Shown here in pieces: positions 52,356 to 60,782 of a stretch of DNA of 64,000 nucleotides (the stretch's first letter is position 1; each line of letters begins with the position of its first letter). The notes beneath the pieces were generated by a model that had not been told where the DNA came from, made no database searches, and worked only from the letters and a program-made list of their open reading frames with translations. The translations under genes were made by a program, and so were the position numbers. This stretch comes from Streptomyces broussonetiae. Its GTDB lineage: Bacteria; Actinomycetota; Actinomycetes; Streptomycetales; Streptomycetaceae. The DNA is taken from assembly GCF_009796285.1 (NCBI RefSeq), contig NZ_CP047020.1, positions 2,604,001-2,668,000 of the forward strand, written 5' to 3'.

Positions 52356-53263
52356 ATGGACCATGCGGCGGCGATGGCGGCGACCTCGGCGCGCTCGTCC
52401 GCGGGCAGGGTCCTGCTCGGCGGGCGGACGTCCCTGCGGCACAGGCCGAGCGCGGCGAGGGCCTCCTTGACGACGGTGACGTTGTTGGCGGAGCCGTGGG
52501 CGGCACGCAGTTCCTCGAAGCGGCGGATCTGCTCCCAGACCTTCATGGCGGCCGGGTAGTCACCGGACCTGAGCGCTTCGATCATGTTCAGCGGGACGGC
52601 CGGAGCGACGTTCACGAGCCCGGAGGTGAAGCCGGTGGCGCCCGCGGAGAAGTAGGAGGGGGCGTACGGTTCGGCGAGTCCGGCGACCCAGACGAAGCGG
52701 TCGAGGCCGGCGTCGCGCGCGAAGGCGGCGAAGCGGGTGGCGTCCGGGACGGCGTACTTGACCCCGATGACGTTCGGGCAGTGGTCGGCGAGTTCGGCCA
52801 GCCGGGCGCCGGGCAGCTGGGCGTCGCGCAGATACGGCACCACGCCCAGCTCGGGCACGGACTCGGCGATGGCGCGGTGGTAGTCGACCCAGCCGGCCGC
52901 CGAGACGTAGGGGTGGGCGGGCTGGTGGATCATGACCATCCCGGCGCCGAGGTCCCGGGCGTGCCGGGCGGCGGCGACGGCGGTGGGCAGATCGTGGCCG
53001 ACGCCGACGAGGACGGCCCCGCGCTCGCCCACCTCCTCGAGGGTCGACTCGGTGACGAGGCGGCGCTCCTCGCAGGTGAGGGCGTAGAACTCACCGGTGT
53101 TGCCGTTCGGGGTGAGGGTCCTGATCCCGGCGTCGAGCAGGCGGCGCAGCAGGGCCCGGTGGGTGCCGGTGTCGACGGAGCCGTCCTCGGTGAAGGGCGT
53201 CACGGGGATGGCCACCACGCCGGCCAGGGCGGCTCGTTGGGTCTCGAACGTCACGCTGCTCAT
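52352..53263 (-). CDS. Dihydrodipicolinate synthase-family aldolase/dehydratase
   Basis: A 303-residue class I aldolase-like TIM barrel of the DapA/NAL superfamily. The pyruvate-binding loop is NGNTGEFYAL, a Tyr occurs in VVPYLRDAQ and the Schiff-base Lys in VIGVKYAVPDA. It is paired by 4-nt overlaps with the IlvD dehydratase behind and the GntR gene ahead. Dehydration by the IlvD enzyme would give a 2-keto-3-deoxy sugar acid, which this protein could cleave or dehydrate. It is unlikely to be the lysine enzyme DapA, given context. The precise substrate remains open. Confidence 0.9.
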   Translation of the reverse strand: MSSVTFETQRAALAGVVAIPVTPFTEDGSVDTGTHRALLRRLLDAGIRTLTPNGNTGEFYALTCEERRLVTESTLEEVGERGAVLVGVGHDLPTAVAAARHARDLGAGMVMIHQPAHPYVSAAGWVDYHRAIAESVPELGVVPYLRDAQLPGARLAELADHCPNVIGVKYAVPDATRFAAFARDAGLDRFVWVAGLAEPYAPSYFSAGATGFTSGLVNVAPAVPLNMIEALRSGDYPAAMKVWEQIRRFEELRAAHGSANNVTVVKEALAALGLCRRDVRPPSRTLPADERAEVAAIAAAWSI

Positions 53264-53925
53264 GGATGACCTTCCTCTGGATGCGAGTCGGGGTCCGAGG
53301 GGAAAGCACGCTGGACGAAGGAGGCGATGTGGGCGTGCAGGGCGTGCGCGGCGCCGTCGGCGTCACCGTCGAGCGCGAGCCGCAGGATCTCCCGGTGCTC
53401 GGCGGCCTCCCGGTCCCAGGAGGGGTCGGTGGCCCAGGCGACGGCGGAGACGAGGGCGGCCTGGTCGCGGACCTCGTCCAGCATCCGGCCGAGCAGCGGG
53501 TTGCCGCAGGGCAGGTACAGGGCCCGGTGGAACTCCCGGTTGGCAAGGGAGCGTTCGGCGGCGTCGGGGGCGGCGTCGGCACGGGTCAGCGCGTCGCGTG
53601 CGGCATCGAGCGGGGCTCCTGTGCGCACGGCCCTTCTCAGCGCCTCCGGTTCCAGCAGCAGCCGCACGTCGTAGACCTCACGCGCCATGTCCGCGTCGAC
53701 CATGCGCACCGTGACGCCCTTGTACTGGCTCATCACGACGAGACCGGTCCCGGCGAGGGTCTTGAGCGCCTCGCGCACCGGGGTCTTGGACACCCCGAAC
53801 TGCGCGGCCAGCTCCGTCTCGACCAGCGCCTGCCCGGGCGTCAACTGTCCCGTCAGGATGCGGTGTTTGATGGCGTCCAGCACGAACTGCGTGCGGGACG
53901 GGATCGGGATGGGCGCAGGGGTCAT
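53260..53925 (-). CDS. GntR-family regulator, FCD subfamily
   Basis: A 221-residue repressor-type regulator. The N-terminal winged helix contains VETELAAQFGVSKTPVREALKTL. The C-terminal FCD domain is all-helical, with the metal-site residues of EFHRALYLPCGN and EHREILRLALDGDADGAAHALHAHI. It overlaps the aldolase gene by 4 nt and heads the operon, so autoregulation with control of the two enzymes is likely. The AT-rich repeats 31-56 nt upstream of its start are the probable operator. The inducer would be a sugar acid. Confidence 0.93.
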   Translation of the reverse strand: MTPAPIPIPSRTQFVLDAIKHRILTGQLTPGQALVETELAAQFGVSKTPVREALKTLAGTGLVVMSQYKGVTVRMVDADMAREVYDVRLLLEPEALRRAVRTGAPLDAARDALTRADAAPDAAERSLANREFHRALYLPCGNPLLGRMLDEVRDQAALVSAVAWATDPSWDREAAEHREILRLALDGDADGAAHALHAHIASFVQRAFPSDPDSHPEEGHP

Positions 53926-53955
53926 ACGGCCCTCTCGGATCTCACATATCGCGTC

Positions 53956-53981
53956 TCATATATGACGTATGACGTACGACG
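53956..53981 (-). promoter_or_regulatory. Operator candidate upstream of the GntR operon
   Basis: A perfect palindrome TCATATATGA at 53956-53965 merges into three 7-nt direct repeats: TATGACG (53961), TATGACG (53968) and TACGACG (53975). Such TATG/CATA-type sites in an otherwise GC-rich leader are typical regulator targets. They start 31 nt before the GntR gene. Confidence 0.6.
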
Positions 53982-54141
53982 CGTTGAAGATAGGAGGGGG
54001 CCGCTGTTTCGTCAATGCTTCTGACAAAGGAAGTCGGGGCCGGTGGGCGAGCCATCGCCCGCGACGGATCCGGCCCTCGCGCAGGAGCCGAGGACCGGAG
54101 CACCGACACCGTTCAGCGTGGTGTGCGGGCGGGCCGGACGA

Positions 54142-54756
54142 TCAGGCCCTCGGAGGCCGTACGGCCCGGCCCGGTACCGGCCGCCACCCCGGGTCCCGCC
54201 CGCTCAACCCCACCGCCCGGTCCAGCAGGGTCGCGGTCTCCGGCACCGCAACCACGGGCCCGAACAGGCCGCTCCCCCGGTCGGGATCGTCCGCGGCGGC
54301 ACGCAGGAACGTCAGCGCCGACCCCAGCACGGCCGGATCGGGGGTGTACTCCTGCCCCGTGGCGCGCGCCACGTCCCACCCGTGGATGACCAGTTCGTCG
54401 GCGACGACCGCACCCGCGACCGCGGCCGGCAGGTCCACGCCGCCGGCCCTGGTGTGCCCGGTCCACGCGGCCGGGTCGCGCCAGGCGTCGGCCAGCTCGT
54501 CCAGCGTCTTGGGCAGTTCCTCGCGCCAGCCGGGGCCGATGTCCGGGACGGCGGCGTTCGGGTTGGTGTCGGTCGTGGCGCCGAGGTCCTTGTGGGCCGC
54601 GTCGCGGAAGGCCACGGACAGCCCGAGCAGGTGGCCCAGCAGGTTGCGCAGCGCCAGGTCCGGACAGGGGGTCGGGCCCGTCAGCTGCTCGTCGGTCACG
54701 GACTCGGCGAGCCGGGCCACGATCCTGGCCTGCGGTCCGAGGTCCACCATGGTCAT
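54142..54756 (-). CDS. TIGR03086-type metal-binding protein (maleylpyruvate isomerase N-terminal fold)
   Basis: A 204-residue DinB-like four-helix protein of the actinobacterial TIGR03086 group. PTPCPDLALRNLLGHLLGL near residue 35 carries His for the metal site, and ADELVIHGWDVARATGQ near residue 130 another, with WxV/ARA spacing as in the family. It may use mycothiol as cofactor; the substrate is unknown. Start is ATG 54756 with AAGGAG 10 nt upstream. The DUF6010 gene follows (its stop 7 nt upstream of this start on the same strand). Confidence 0.85.
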   Translation of the reverse strand: MTMVDLGPQARIVARLAESVTDEQLTGPTPCPDLALRNLLGHLLGLSVAFRDAAHKDLGATTDTNPNAAVPDIGPGWREELPKTLDELADAWRDPAAWTGHTRAGGVDLPAAVAGAVVADELVIHGWDVARATGQEYTPDPAVLGSALTFLRAAADDPDRGSGLFGPVVAVPETATLLDRAVGLSGRDPGWRPVPGRAVRPPRA

Positions 54757-54763
54757 GTCTGAT

Positions 54764-55222
54764 TCACTCCTTCAGGGGTGCGGTACCCGTACGAACTGCT
54801 GACCGGGCGGCTCCCGGAAACTCATCGGCCCGGTGCGTGAGTGTGCGGATCCGCTTCCAGGGCGAGCGGCCTCCGCCGAGGCACCACACCGCGATCACCG
54901 GATCGCACAGCGCGCAGCCGAACGAGGAGTCGTGGGCGAACGGGACGATCGGATGGCCCTTGAGGTGGTGCACGACGTCCCAGGCCGTGTGCAGCAGCCA
55001 GCCCACGCCGATCCAGGCCCAGGACTCCAGGCCCTTGTAGGCGACGTAGGTGGACAGGGCGGTGAAGGCGAACTCCCAGCCGCCGAGGCCGCCGCCGCTC
55101 AGATAGGCGGCGCCCGCGCCGGCCACCATGAGCGCGTTGACGCGGCGCCGGTGGGGTTCGCGGACGAGGGACATGAGCAGGACGTAGAGGAGCCCGATGA
55201 CGATCGGGGCGACGTAGCGCAT
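54764..55222 (-). CDS. DUF6010-type multi-pass membrane protein
   Basis: A 152-residue protein with three or four hydrophobic segments. It starts MRYVAPIVIGLLYVLLMSL, goes on with GGGLGGWEFAFTALSTYVAYKGLES, then GVGWLLHTAWDVVHHLKGHPIVPFAHDSSFGC, where several His and Cys residues lie together (HTAWDVVHH, FGCALCDPV). The fold family is recognisable as DUF6010, with no known function. The ATG at 55222 is chosen; a longer frame exists but lacks coding character. The C-terminal 30 residues are hydrophilic. Confidence 0.8.
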   Translation of the reverse strand: MRYVAPIVIGLLYVLLMSLVREPHRRRVNALMVAGAGAAYLSGGGLGGWEFAFTALSTYVAYKGLESWAWIGVGWLLHTAWDVVHHLKGHPIVPFAHDSSFGCALCDPVIAVWCLGGGRSPWKRIRTLTHRADEFPGAARSAVRTGTAPLKE

Positions 55223-55366
55223 GCGCTCGACCGTAGGTGTGCGCCCGCCCGCGCCCCAGGGGCACGACCGACACGTTCCGACGGATTGTCGCCAGCGGAC
55301 CGCCGCCCCGGAATACGGCACCTTACCGATCCCCGGCCACCCCCCTTAGCCCCACGATGACCAGGC

Positions 55367-56608
55367 ATGACGACCTCCTGGACCCTGCTGCGTGTGCTGC
55401 GCGACCGCAACGCGGGGCTGTATTTCACGGGCCTGGTGGTGTCCGCCTTCGGCACCTCCTCGCTGTCCCTGGCGTCGGGTGTGTGGGTCCGGGACCTCAC
55501 CGGCTCCGACGGCCTGCCCGCCCTGTGCATGCTCGCCGCGTGGGCCCCGACCCTCGCCGGGCCGGTGCTGGGCACGATCGCCGACCGCGTGCGCCGGGGC
55601 CCCCTGCTCGTCGTCATGAACCTCGCTCTCGCCGCCGCCCTCCTGACGCTCTTCACCGTCCACTCGGCCGACGGGCTGTGGCTGCTGTTCACCGTCCTGC
55701 TCCTGTACGGAACCGTCGGCGTGGTCGGCGAGGCCGCCGAGTCGGCCCTGGTCACCGCTGCCGTCGACGGGGACCTCCTCGGCGACTTCAACGGGCTGCG
55801 GATGACGGTCACGGAGGGCATGAAGCTCGTCGCCCCACTGACCGGGGCGGGCCTGTACACGGCCTTCGGCGGTCCGGCCGTCGCCTGTCTGGACGCGGGC
55901 ACGTTCGTGGTCGCCGCCGGGACGTACGCCCTGCTGCGGGTGCACGAGGAGCGGCCCGTGCCGTCCGGCAGGGGCTGGCGGACGCAGACGGTGGAGGGCG
56001 TGCGGAGTCTGTGGGGCCACCCCGGGCTGCGCCCCCTGGTCCTGGCGAGCGGTACGACGATGCTGCTCGCCTCGCTGAGCAGCACGACGGTGTACGCGGT
56101 CGTGGACCGCCTCGGCCACGCCCCCGCCTACACGGGGGTGCTGTACGCCGTCCAGGGCACCGGTTCGGTGACGGCCGGGCTCGTCTCGGGGGCCGCGCTG
56201 CGAAGGCTCGGCGGGCGCCGGTTCGCAGCGGCGGGGATCGCGCTGACGGCGCTCGCGGTCGCCGCGCGGGCGGTGCCCTCGGACGCGGTGGCCCTCGCGT
56301 CCGCCGCTGCGATCGGGCTGGGTCTGCCGTGCGTGCTCGTCGCGACGTTCACCGCCGTCCAGCACGAGACGCCCGGCCCCCTGCTCGGCCGGGCGACGGC
56401 CACCGCCAACACACTGGTCTTCGCGCCCAACGTCATCGGACTGGGCATCGGGGCGGGCCTCGTCGAACTGGCCTCCCCCGCACTGTTGTTGCCGCTCTAC
56501 GGCCTTGCGCTGCTCCTGACGGCGGGTGCGCTGGCTCAGTGCGCGGACAGCGCGGACAGCGCGGCGCGCACCGCCGCGAGGTCCGGGTCGGACGCCAACC
56601 CGGCGTGA
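55367..56608 (+). CDS. MFS transporter (12-TM, enterobactin-exporter-like subtype)
   Basis: A 413-residue inner-membrane carrier with about 12 hydrophobic helices, beginning TLLRVLRDRNAGLYFTGLVVSAFG. Between helices 2 and 3 GTIADRVRRGPLLVV matches the MFS GxxxDRxGRR signature. It resembles the EntS-like permease branch, which exports siderophores or small toxic compounds; substrate unknown. ATG 55367 starts it. Its last 73 nt overlap the convergent gene at 56536, a notable tail overlap in which the final 24 residues (Ala/Ser/Asp-rich) are probably dispensable. Confidence 0.9.
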   Translation: MTTSWTLLRVLRDRNAGLYFTGLVVSAFGTSSLSLASGVWVRDLTGSDGLPALCMLAAWAPTLAGPVLGTIADRVRRGPLLVVMNLALAAALLTLFTVHSADGLWLLFTVLLLYGTVGVVGEAAESALVTAAVDGDLLGDFNGLRMTVTEGMKLVAPLTGAGLYTAFGGPAVACLDAGTFVVAAGTYALLRVHEERPVPSGRGWRTQTVEGVRSLWGHPGLRPLVLASGTTMLLASLSSTTVYAVVDRLGHAPAYTGVLYAVQGTGSVTAGLVSGAALRRLGGRRFAAAGIALTALAVAARAVPSDAVALASAAAIGLGLPCVLVATFTAVQHETPGPLLGRATATANTLVFAPNVIGLGIGAGLVELASPALLLPLYGLALLLTAGALAQCADSADSAARTAARSGSDANPA

Positions 56609-57708
56609 TACAGACGCAGTTCCGTCGCACCCTGCGCACGCGCGCGTGCCGCGTCCGCCGCGAGTGTGCCGGGGCTGCCGCCCATCCCGGAGACGACGGT
56701 GAAGTTGGCGGCCAGCACCGTCCGCTCACGGGCGTGTTCGGCGAAGGGCGCCAGCAGGGCCGTGCCGCCGGTGCAGGGCACGACCACGCCGTCGGCGGCG
56801 GCGAGGACGCGGGCGGGGTCGACGCCGACGTTGGCTCCGCAGCGGTAGGAGACCGGGTCGGCGTGTACCAGCACCTGGAAGCCGGCAGGCGCGGCGGCGC
56901 GTACGGCGGCGACGGCCTCCTCCTGGAGGGTGCCGGCGGTTGCCTCGCGCCACGCGCGCGTGCGGGCCGCCGTCTCCTCGCCGAGCAGCTTGCCGACCGT
57001 CGGCCAGCCCTCGTCGTCCGCCGCGCCGCGCCACAGCGGCTCCAGCGCGTCCCGCACGGACACCGCCAACTCGTCCGGATCCAGGCCCTGTTCGCGGTAT
57101 CCGGCCCGGCAGGACGGGCAGAAGCACAGGGACATCAGATACTGCCCGGCCTCCCCGAGGCCGACGCCGGCGATCTTGTCATGGGCGTGCAGATGCTGGA
57201 GCCCGTACCAGCCGAGGGACTCCAGCTCGGTGCCGCGCGCACCGGGGCGTACGGCGGCCTCGGCGGCCAGATCGACGAGGTACGCGCGCGTGGCGGGCTG
57301 CGCGATGCAGGGCGCCCAGGGGTAGCGGTCGCCGTGGGCGTTGACGACCGAGGTGTCCGGATGTTCGGCGCCCAGGCGGGAGTTGTGCGCGAGGACGACC
57401 CAGGTGTGCACCTGGAGACCCGCCGCCGCAAGGGCCCGCGCGGCCTCGCCGTGGGCGTCGCCCGGGGCCCAGCGGCCGGCGGGGTACGGCCTGAGACCAC
57501 GGCCCGCCCAGCGCTCGCCCGGCGGGTAGAGCACGGCCGCGTACTCGGCGGTGACGATGCGGTGGCGGGGATGGCGGGGGGTCAGGGTGCGGGTGGAGTG
57601 GTAGGCGGAGGCGAGGGTCACCTGCCCGACCCCGAGCCCGGCCAGACGCGCGGGCGCCCGGGGATCCCCGTTGACGTCCCAGGGGTAGACGAACGCCGAC
57701 GCCTTCAC
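56536..57708 (-). CDS. Uncharacterised, glycoside-hydrolase-like protein in a KdgD operon
   Basis: A 390-residue protein without signal peptide or membrane helices. It begins MKASAFVYPWDVNGDP and contains SLCFCPSCRAGYREQG, a Cys motif seen in some uncharacterised glycoside-hydrolase-like barrels, and alternating strands and helices such as VQVHTWVVLAHNSRLG in an arrangement suggesting a (beta/alpha)8 barrel. It is coupled to the downstream-strand KdgD-like gene by a 4-nt overlap (57705-57708), so both share one message. A role on uronide or aldarate substrates is plausible from that context only. I do not recognise a named family with certainty. Confidence 0.75.
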   Translation of the reverse strand: MKASAFVYPWDVNGDPRAPARLAGLGVGQVTLASAYHSTRTLTPRHPRHRIVTAEYAAVLYPPGERWAGRGLRPYPAGRWAPGDAHGEAARALAAAGLQVHTWVVLAHNSRLGAEHPDTSVVNAHGDRYPWAPCIAQPATRAYLVDLAAEAAVRPGARGTELESLGWYGLQHLHAHDKIAGVGLGEAGQYLMSLCFCPSCRAGYREQGLDPDELAVSVRDALEPLWRGAADDEGWPTVGKLLGEETAARTRAWREATAGTLQEEAVAAVRAAAPAGFQVLVHADPVSYRCGANVGVDPARVLAAADGVVVPCTGGTALLAPFAEHARERTVLAANFTVVSGMGGSPGTLAADAARARAQGATELRLYHAGLASDPDLAAVRAALSALSAH

Positions 57709-58646
57709 GCGTCCCCCTCCAGCAGCGCGTAGCCCCGTTCGATCAGCTGGGCGAGTTGTTTGACGTGGTCCTCCGGCGGCTCGTGGAGCGGGGGCCGGAC
57801 CTCGCCGACGTCCAGACCGCGCAGCCGTACGCCCGCCTTGACGAGTGAGACGGCGTAGCCGCGGCCCTGGGCCCGCAGTTCCACGAACGGGCGGTAGAAG
57901 CCGTCCAGGAGGCGCCGTACGGTCGCCGTGTCGCCCGCCGTCAGGGCGCCGTGGAAGGCGAGGGCGATCTTCGGGGCGAAGCAGAAGACGGCCGAGGAGT
58001 ACAGGGTGATGCCGAGGGCCTGGTAGGCGAGCTGGGTCTGCTCGGCGGTGGGCAGGCCGTTGAAGTACAGGAAGTCGCCCGGGACCTCGGTGCGCACGGC
58101 GCTGACGATCCGCTGCACGAGGTCGAGGTCGCCGAGGCCGTCCTTGAGGCCGACGATCCCGTCGGTGCGGGCGAGTTCGACCACGGTCGGCGGGGTGAAG
58201 ACGGCGTTGTCGCGCTGGTAGACGATCACCGGCAGCGCGGTGGCCGCGGCGACCTCCTGGTAGTGCCGCAGCAGGCCCTCCTGCCCGGCCTGAACGAGGT
58301 ACGGCGGCATGGCGAGCAGGCCGTCGGCGCCCGCCTCCTCGGCCAGACGCGCGTAGCGGACGGCGAGCGCGGTGCCGTACCCGGCGCCCGCGACCACCGG
58401 GACGCGCCCCTCGGTCGCCCGGACGGCCGCCCGGACGCAGTCCTGGAACTCCTCCGGCAGCAGCGCGTGGAACTCTCCGGTGCCGCAGCAGGCGAACACG
58501 GCGGCGGCACCGGCCTCGACGCCCCGGCGCACATGGGTGCGGTAGACGTCGAGGTCGGGTGCGCCGCCCCGGCCGTAGGCGGTGACAGGGAAGAAGAGCG
58601 GCCCGTTCGAGTCACGGAGCCGGGCGGCGAGAGGGGCAGGCGTCAC
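57705..58646 (-). CDS. kdgD: 5-Dehydro-4-deoxyglucarate dehydratase-like protein (DHDPS superfamily)
   Basis: A 313-residue TIM-barrel lyase of the KdgD type, which turns 5-keto-4-deoxyglucarate into 2-ketoglutarate semialdehyde, water and CO2. It carries ACCGTGEFHAL, a Tyr in VIVYQRDNA, and the Schiff-base Lys in VGLKDGLGDLDLV. GTG 58646 follows GGGAGAG; a longer frame to 58673 exists. It is divergent from a uronate dehydrogenase gene, whose product would supply aldarate, so the two likely serve one pathway. A strong promoter (TTGACC-18-TAGCGT) lies about 63-92 nt upstream of its start. Confidence 0.88.
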   Translation of the reverse strand: MTPAPLAARLRDSNGPLFFPVTAYGRGGAPDLDVYRTHVRRGVEAGAAAVFACCGTGEFHALLPEEFQDCVRAAVRATEGRVPVVAGAGYGTALAVRYARLAEEAGADGLLAMPPYLVQAGQEGLLRHYQEVAAATALPVIVYQRDNAVFTPPTVVELARTDGIVGLKDGLGDLDLVQRIVSAVRTEVPGDFLYFNGLPTAEQTQLAYQALGITLYSSAVFCFAPKIALAFHGALTAGDTATVRRLLDGFYRPFVELRAQGRGYAVSLVKAGVRLRGLDVGEVRPPLHEPPEDHVKQLAQLIERGYALLEGDA

Positions 58647-58708
58647 TAGCTCTCCCTTGAGACACCGGTGCACGTTTCTGATTAATGTCTATATCTCTGA
58701 ACACGACC

Positions 58709-58738
58709 ACGCTAAGGGGCTCCCTCACAGCAGGTCAA
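58709..58738 (-). promoter_or_regulatory. Promoter of the kdgD operon
   Basis: On the minus strand TTGACC (58738-58733) and TAGCGT (58714-58709) are 18 nt apart, matching the vegetative Streptomyces consensus. The -10 ends 62 nt before the GTG of kdgD. The leader holds AT-rich TCTATATCT near 58687-58695. Confidence 0.6.
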
Positions 58739-58787
58739 GCAGGCAAACACGCATCTCCAGAGCGGATCGACAGAGATCACGCGACAC

Positions 58788-58817
58788 TTGACGGCACGCG
58801 GTGAAGCTCTCTAGCTT
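58788..58817 (+). promoter_or_regulatory. Promoter of the uronate dehydrogenase gene
   Basis: TTGACG (58788-58793), 18 nt, TAGCTT (58812-58817), close to the Streptomyces vegetative consensus. It lies 39 nt before ATG 58857 and is back-to-back with the kdgD promoter. Confidence 0.6.
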
Positions 58818-58856
58818 GTCCATGTATGTGAATATCGGCCACAAGGAGGACCGCGG

Positions 58857-59666
58857 ATGCCCGCTCCCCGCACCGTCCTGCTCACCGGCGCCGCCGGCGG
58901 GCTCGGCACCCTGATGCGGTCCCTGCTGCCGGAGTACGGCTACACGCTCCGCCTGTTCGACGCGCGCCCCGTCGAGGGCGAGCCGGACGCGATCACCGCC
59001 GACCTCGCCGACACCGCGGCGCTGCGCGAGGCGGTGCACGGCGTGGACGCGGTCCTCCACCTCGCGGGCATCTCCCTGGAAGCCCCCTTCGAGAAGATCC
59101 TCAAGGCGAACATCGAGGGCACCTACAACCTGTACGAGGCCGCCCGCGAGGAGGGCGTGCCCCGGATCGTCTTCGCCTCCTCCAACCACGCCGTCGGCTT
59201 CACCCCGGCCCCGCGCGCGGGCGAGGCGTTGATCCCGATCGACACCCCGCGCCGCCCGGACACCTTCTACGGCCTGTCCAAGTCCTTCGGCGAGGACCTC
59301 GCCCAGCTGTACTGGGACAAGCACGGCCTGGAGACCGTGTCCGTACGCATCGGCTCCTGCTTCCCGGAGCCGACCGGCGTGCGCATGCTCTCGGTGTGGA
59401 TGAGCCCGGCCGACGGTGCCCGGCTGTTCCACGCGGCCCTGACCGCCGAGCAGGTCGGCCACACGGTCGTCTACGGCTCCTCCGCCAACACCCGGCTGTG
59501 GTGGGACCTGACCACCGCGCGGGCGCTCGGCTACGAGCCGCAGGACGACTCCGAGTCGTACGCGGCGAAGCTGATCGCCGAGCAGGGCGAGCTGGACCCG
59601 CGGAACCCGGCCCACAGCCACCTGGGCGGGCACTTCGTGAACGACCCGCCGATCTGGCCGTACTGA
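58857..59666 (+). CDS. udh: Uronate dehydrogenase (NAD-dependent, SDR/epimerase family)
   Basis: A 269-residue Rossmann-fold dehydrogenase that oxidises galacturonate or glucuronate to the aldarolactone. The NAD loop is LTGAAGGLGTLM, the substrate Ser region is VFASSNHAVGF, and the catalytic Tyr-Lys pair is Y138 and K142 in FYGLSKSFGED. RRPDTFYGLSKSFGEDLA matches bacterial Udh very well, better than UDP-sugar epimerases. It starts with ATG 58857 behind AAGGAGG. It diverges from kdgD; a galactarate/glucarate dehydratase that would link the two steps is not in the window. No terminator is obvious after it. Confidence 0.92.
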   Translation: MPAPRTVLLTGAAGGLGTLMRSLLPEYGYTLRLFDARPVEGEPDAITADLADTAALREAVHGVDAVLHLAGISLEAPFEKILKANIEGTYNLYEAAREEGVPRIVFASSNHAVGFTPAPRAGEALIPIDTPRRPDTFYGLSKSFGEDLAQLYWDKHGLETVSVRIGSCFPEPTGVRMLSVWMSPADGARLFHAALTAEQVGHTVVYGSSANTRLWWDLTTARALGYEPQDDSESYAAKLIAEQGELDPRNPAHSHLGGHFVNDPPIWPY

Positions 59667-59734
59667 ACGCTCCACCGGTACGCCCCGACGACCCCGGCGG
59701 CGGAAAACAGTCGCTCACGCGCGCGGGCGGGCAC

Positions 59735-59926
59735 CGAACGGGCCCGCCCGCTGCCACATTCGGGCATCCGGGCCGCCCGCTCCCACCCTGCCGGGCACGG
59801 CCTCGCAGGTCCGCGCCGGACACCGCACTGCACGAACGGGCACACACGGGCAGTATCGGGCCCGCAACAGGCCTGGTCAGTGCCGCATGCCCCGCTGTAG
59901 AACTTCCCCCAAGGGCCCGAACGGGC
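59735..59926. repeat. Three CGAACGGGC repeats upstream of the DeoR gene
   Basis: The 9-nt unit CGAACGGGC occurs at 59735-59743, 59833-59841 and 59918-59926, in the gap between udh and the DeoR gene, together with several shorter CGGGC copies. They may be operators for the DeoR protein encoded next, though GC-rich short repeats can arise by chance. Confidence 0.45.
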
Positions 59927-59952
59927 AGCAGCACGGGAAAGCGGGTGCCGAC

Positions 59953-60723
59953 ATGAGCACGAGGACGGCCGAAGAGCGCCAGCGTGAGATCGTGCGGGCC
60001 GCGCGCGCCACCGGCTCGGTCGACGTCTCCACACTCGCCGACGAGCTGGGCGTGGCCAGGGAGACCATCCGGCGCGATCTGCGTGCCCTGGAGGACCACG
60101 GCCTGGTCCGCCGTACGCACGGTGGCGCCTATCCGGTGGAGAGCGCCGGCTTCGAGACGACGCTCGAGTTCCGCGCCACCAGCCATGTGCCCGAGAAGCG
60201 CAGGATCGCGGCCGCCGCGGCCACGCTGCTCGGGGACGCCGAGACGGTCTTCGTGGACGAGGGCTTCACGCCGCAGCTGATCGCCGAGGCCCTGCCCACC
60301 GACCGGCCGCTGACCGTCGTCACCGCCTCACTGCCGGTCGCCGGCGCCCTGGCGGAGGCCGAGCAGGTCTCGGTGCTGCTGCTCGGCGGCCGGGTCCGGG
60401 CCGGCACGCTGGCCACCGTCGACCACTGGACGACGAAGATGCTCGCCGGATTCGTCATCGACCTCGCCTACATCGGCGCCAACGGCATCTCCCGGGAACA
60501 GGGTCTGACCACGCCCGACCCCGCGGTCAGCGAGGTCAAGGCGCAGGCGATGCGGGCCGCCCGGCGGACCGTGTTCGCGGGCGTGCACACCAAGTTCGGC
60601 GCGGTCAGCTTCTGCCGGTTCGCCGAGGTCGGCGCACTGGAGGCGATCGTGACGAGCAGCCTGCTCCCGGCCGCCGAGGCCAACCGCTACTCCCTGCTCG
60701 GCCCTCAGGTCATCCGGGTCTGA
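59953..60723 (+). CDS. DeoR/GlpR-family transcriptional regulator
   Basis: A 256-residue repressor. The N-terminal helix-turn-helix reads VSTLADELGVARETIRRDLRALEDHGLV followed by RRTHGGA, the DeoR hallmark. The C-terminal DeoRC domain binds a sugar phosphate, with VFVDEGFTPQLIAEAL and LIGANGI-like YIGANGISREQGLT. ATG 59953 is taken; a longer frame from 59887 has no coding character. It lies 86 nt ahead of the carbohydrate ABC genes and is likely their regulator, probably responding to a phosphorylated polyol or sugar. Confidence 0.92.
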   Translation: MSTRTAEERQREIVRAARATGSVDVSTLADELGVARETIRRDLRALEDHGLVRRTHGGAYPVESAGFETTLEFRATSHVPEKRRIAAAAATLLGDAETVFVDEGFTPQLIAEALPTDRPLTVVTASLPVAGALAEAEQVSVLLLGGRVRAGTLATVDHWTTKMLAGFVIDLAYIGANGISREQGLTTPDPAVSEVKAQAMRAARRTVFAGVHTKFGAVSFCRFAEVGALEAIVTSSLLPAAEANRYSLLGPQVIRV

Positions 60724-60782
60724 AAATCCAACCCACACCCTCAGGGGGTGTTCCACACCTCCAACCGCCCTTTATCTGCCGA

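Noticed and set aside
52352..53263. DapA of lysine biosynthesis
   Set aside because: The linkage to a GntR regulator and a sugar-acid dehydratase points to catabolism instead.
56536..58646. A biosynthetic (natural product) cluster
   Set aside because: No carrier-domain, synthase or tailoring genes are present; the neighbours are sugar-acid enzymes.
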